Shown here: one piece after another, positions 13,888-14,709 of the stretch
Layout of the letters: the number at the start of each line of letters is the position of its first letter
Numbering within the stretch: the first letter of the stretch is position 1
NCBI GenBank assembly: GCA_964483805.1
Contig: CAZADH010000142.1
Span: 1 to 14,709, forward strand
DNA: 14,709 nucleotides
Source: CAZADH01 sp964483805
Lineage (GTDB): Bacteria > Muiribacteriota > Ozemobacteria > Ozemobacterales > Ozemobacteraceae
Reading direction: 5' to 3'
The notes under the pieces: model-generated
What the model was told of the DNA's origin: nothing
Seen by the model: the letters and a program-made list of their open reading frames with translations, nothing else
Databases searched by the model: none
Program-made: the position numbers and the translations under genes

Positions 13888-14023
13888 GCTTGCTCGTCCT
13901 CGGATCGTGATGCTCCCATCACCGGGAGGCACCGAAGTCGCCCACCCTCACGGGGGGCGTCATGCACAAAGGGAAATACAATGTAAGTATTCAACGATGT
14001 GTGTCTCGCGCGCGCGATCCGGT

Positions 14024-14709
14024 TCAATCGCGCCGCTTGCCGGCTTCGTCGGACATGTGGACGAAGGGGCCGATGCGACTGCCCGTCCGCACCGTGGTGT
14101 TCTCGATGCATGCGTGGCGGGCGATCACGCCGTCTTCGACGACGGCGTTGCGGATCTCGACGTGCGGACCGATGACGCAGTGGCTGCCGATCCGGGTGGT
14201 GCCGGCGAGCACGACGCCAGGCAGCAAGTGGGTGTCGGCCCCGATCTCGACAGTGGGCTCGATGTAGACCTGACTCGGATCATCCATGCCCACGCCGGCG
14301 TCGAGATGACGCAACCGTGTGGCTTCGCCCACCAGCGCCGCGACCCGTGCCAGATCGGCCCGTGAGTTGATGCCCAGGGTCGAGCGCTCGTCGTGTTCTT
14401 TGACCGCGAGCACTGTCTGCCCGGCCCCGACCATCAGTTCGATGATGTCGGTCAGGTAATACTCGTTCTGGCGATTGTTGTTGGTCAGGCGCGGCAGATG
14501 CTCGAACAAGGCTGCCCCCGAGAACAGATAGACCGCCAGATTCACTTCACGCACCTGCAGTTGTTCGGGCGCGCAGTCTTTGGCCTCGCGAATGGCGGTC
14601 ACCCGATCGGCGCCGTCGCGCAGAACCCGCCCGTAGCTGCCGGGATCCTGCATCATCAGGGTCATCATGGTCGCTGCCGGCTGCTGAGCGCGGTGCACTG
14701 CGAGCATCT
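14024..14709 (-). CDS. glmU: GlmU-like uridyltransferase, 5' end beyond window, C-terminus naturally short
   Basis: The visible 227 or so residues match the second half of the GlmU N-terminal domain (N-acetylglucosamine-1-phosphate uridyltransferase, the last step to UDP-GlcNAc for peptidoglycan and LPS). Signatures are DPGSYGRV, REVN, LTNNNRQNEYYLTDII and GINSRADL, which carry substrate- and metal-site residues of the family. About four left-handed beta-helix coils follow (PTVEIGADTHLLPG through GSRIGPFVHM). A full GlmU of about 450 residues would continue with LRPG and the acetyltransferase active site, but here the frame stops after DEAGKRRD and only 136 bases separate it from prs. None of the other frames in the gap continues the helix. 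So it should be a uridyltransferase without acetyltransferase. The upstream part, with the N-terminal nucleotide-binding motif, is outside the window. Confidence 0.88.
   Translation of the reverse strand, partial: MLAVHRAQQPAATMMTLMMQDPGSYGRVLRDGADRVTAIREAKDCAPEQLQVREVNLAVYLFSGAALFEHLPRLTNNNRQNEYYLTDIIELMVGAGQTVLAVKEHDERSTLGINSRADLARVAALVGEATRLRHLDAGVGMDDPSQVYIEPTVEIGADTHLLPGVVLAGTTRIGSHCVIGPHVEIRNAVVEDGVIARHACIENTTVRTGSRIGPFVHMSDEAGKRRD

Noticed and set aside
13913..13928. Hairpin CTCCC/GGGAG in the prs leader as a riboswitch or attenuator
   Set aside because: Only five base pairs, no wider conserved aptamer structure and no terminator form.
1..14709. tRNA, rRNA, CRISPR array, insertion sequence or prophage
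   Set aside because: No cloverleaf with a T-loop GGTTCRA core in a suitable setting, no regularly spaced repeats, no transposase or integrase, and base composition is even across the window.

Overview
The window is a GC-rich (clearly above 60 %), gene-dense stretch of a bacterial chromosome with no sign of phage, insertion sequences, CRISPR or RNA genes. Two predicted lipoproteins with clean lipoboxes and a signal-peptide protein that looks like a small beta-barrel point to a Gram-negative-type cell with an outer membrane. Large HAMP-SpoIIE phosphatases and long TPR and von Willebrand A lipoproteins suit a deep-branching environmental lineage. Candidatus Riflebacteria (Ozemobacteria) is my guess from overall style, not something the sequence proves.

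Layout. (a) 1-2797, plus strand: the end of a membrane-bound SpoIIE-type PP2C phosphatase, cut by the window start. A strong hairpin terminator (2849-2886) separates it from (b) 2927-3836, minus strand: two Hsp20 small heat-shock genes in one operon. Upstream of them is a near-consensus sigma-54 (-24/-12) promoter at 3896-3911, and further out a 32-bp palindrome with perfect 15-bp arms at 4045-4076. (c) 4145-4774, plus: a small secreted or anchored proline/threonine-rich protein of unknown function, possibly leaderless. (d) 4776-5168, minus: a VOC (glyoxalase-fold) protein that converges on (c) with one base between the stop codons. (e) 5331-7874, minus: an 847-residue lipoprotein with two fibronectin-III-like repeats and a C-terminal von Willebrand A domain. 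(f) 7936-8868, minus: a radical SAM protein of the COG0731 type with a C-terminal helical domain.

(g) 8913-14709, minus: a run of genes read from the right edge inward: glmU (start beyond the window, and naturally short at its C-terminus), prs (PRPP synthetase), a 944-residue TPR lipoprotein, a 125-residue single-span membrane protein, and a 221-residue exported protein. prs and the TPR gene are tightly coupled (the TPR gene's ribosome site overlaps the prs stop codon), and the last two genes share an ATGA stop/start overlap. In many bacteria glmU-prs is followed by rplY and pth; here envelope genes of unknown function follow instead.

Most worth following up: the sigma-54 promoter plus distal dyad in front of the hsp20 pair, the GlmU that ends before the acetyltransferase active site, and the uncharacterised TPR lipoprotein / membrane protein / exported protein cluster downstream of prs.
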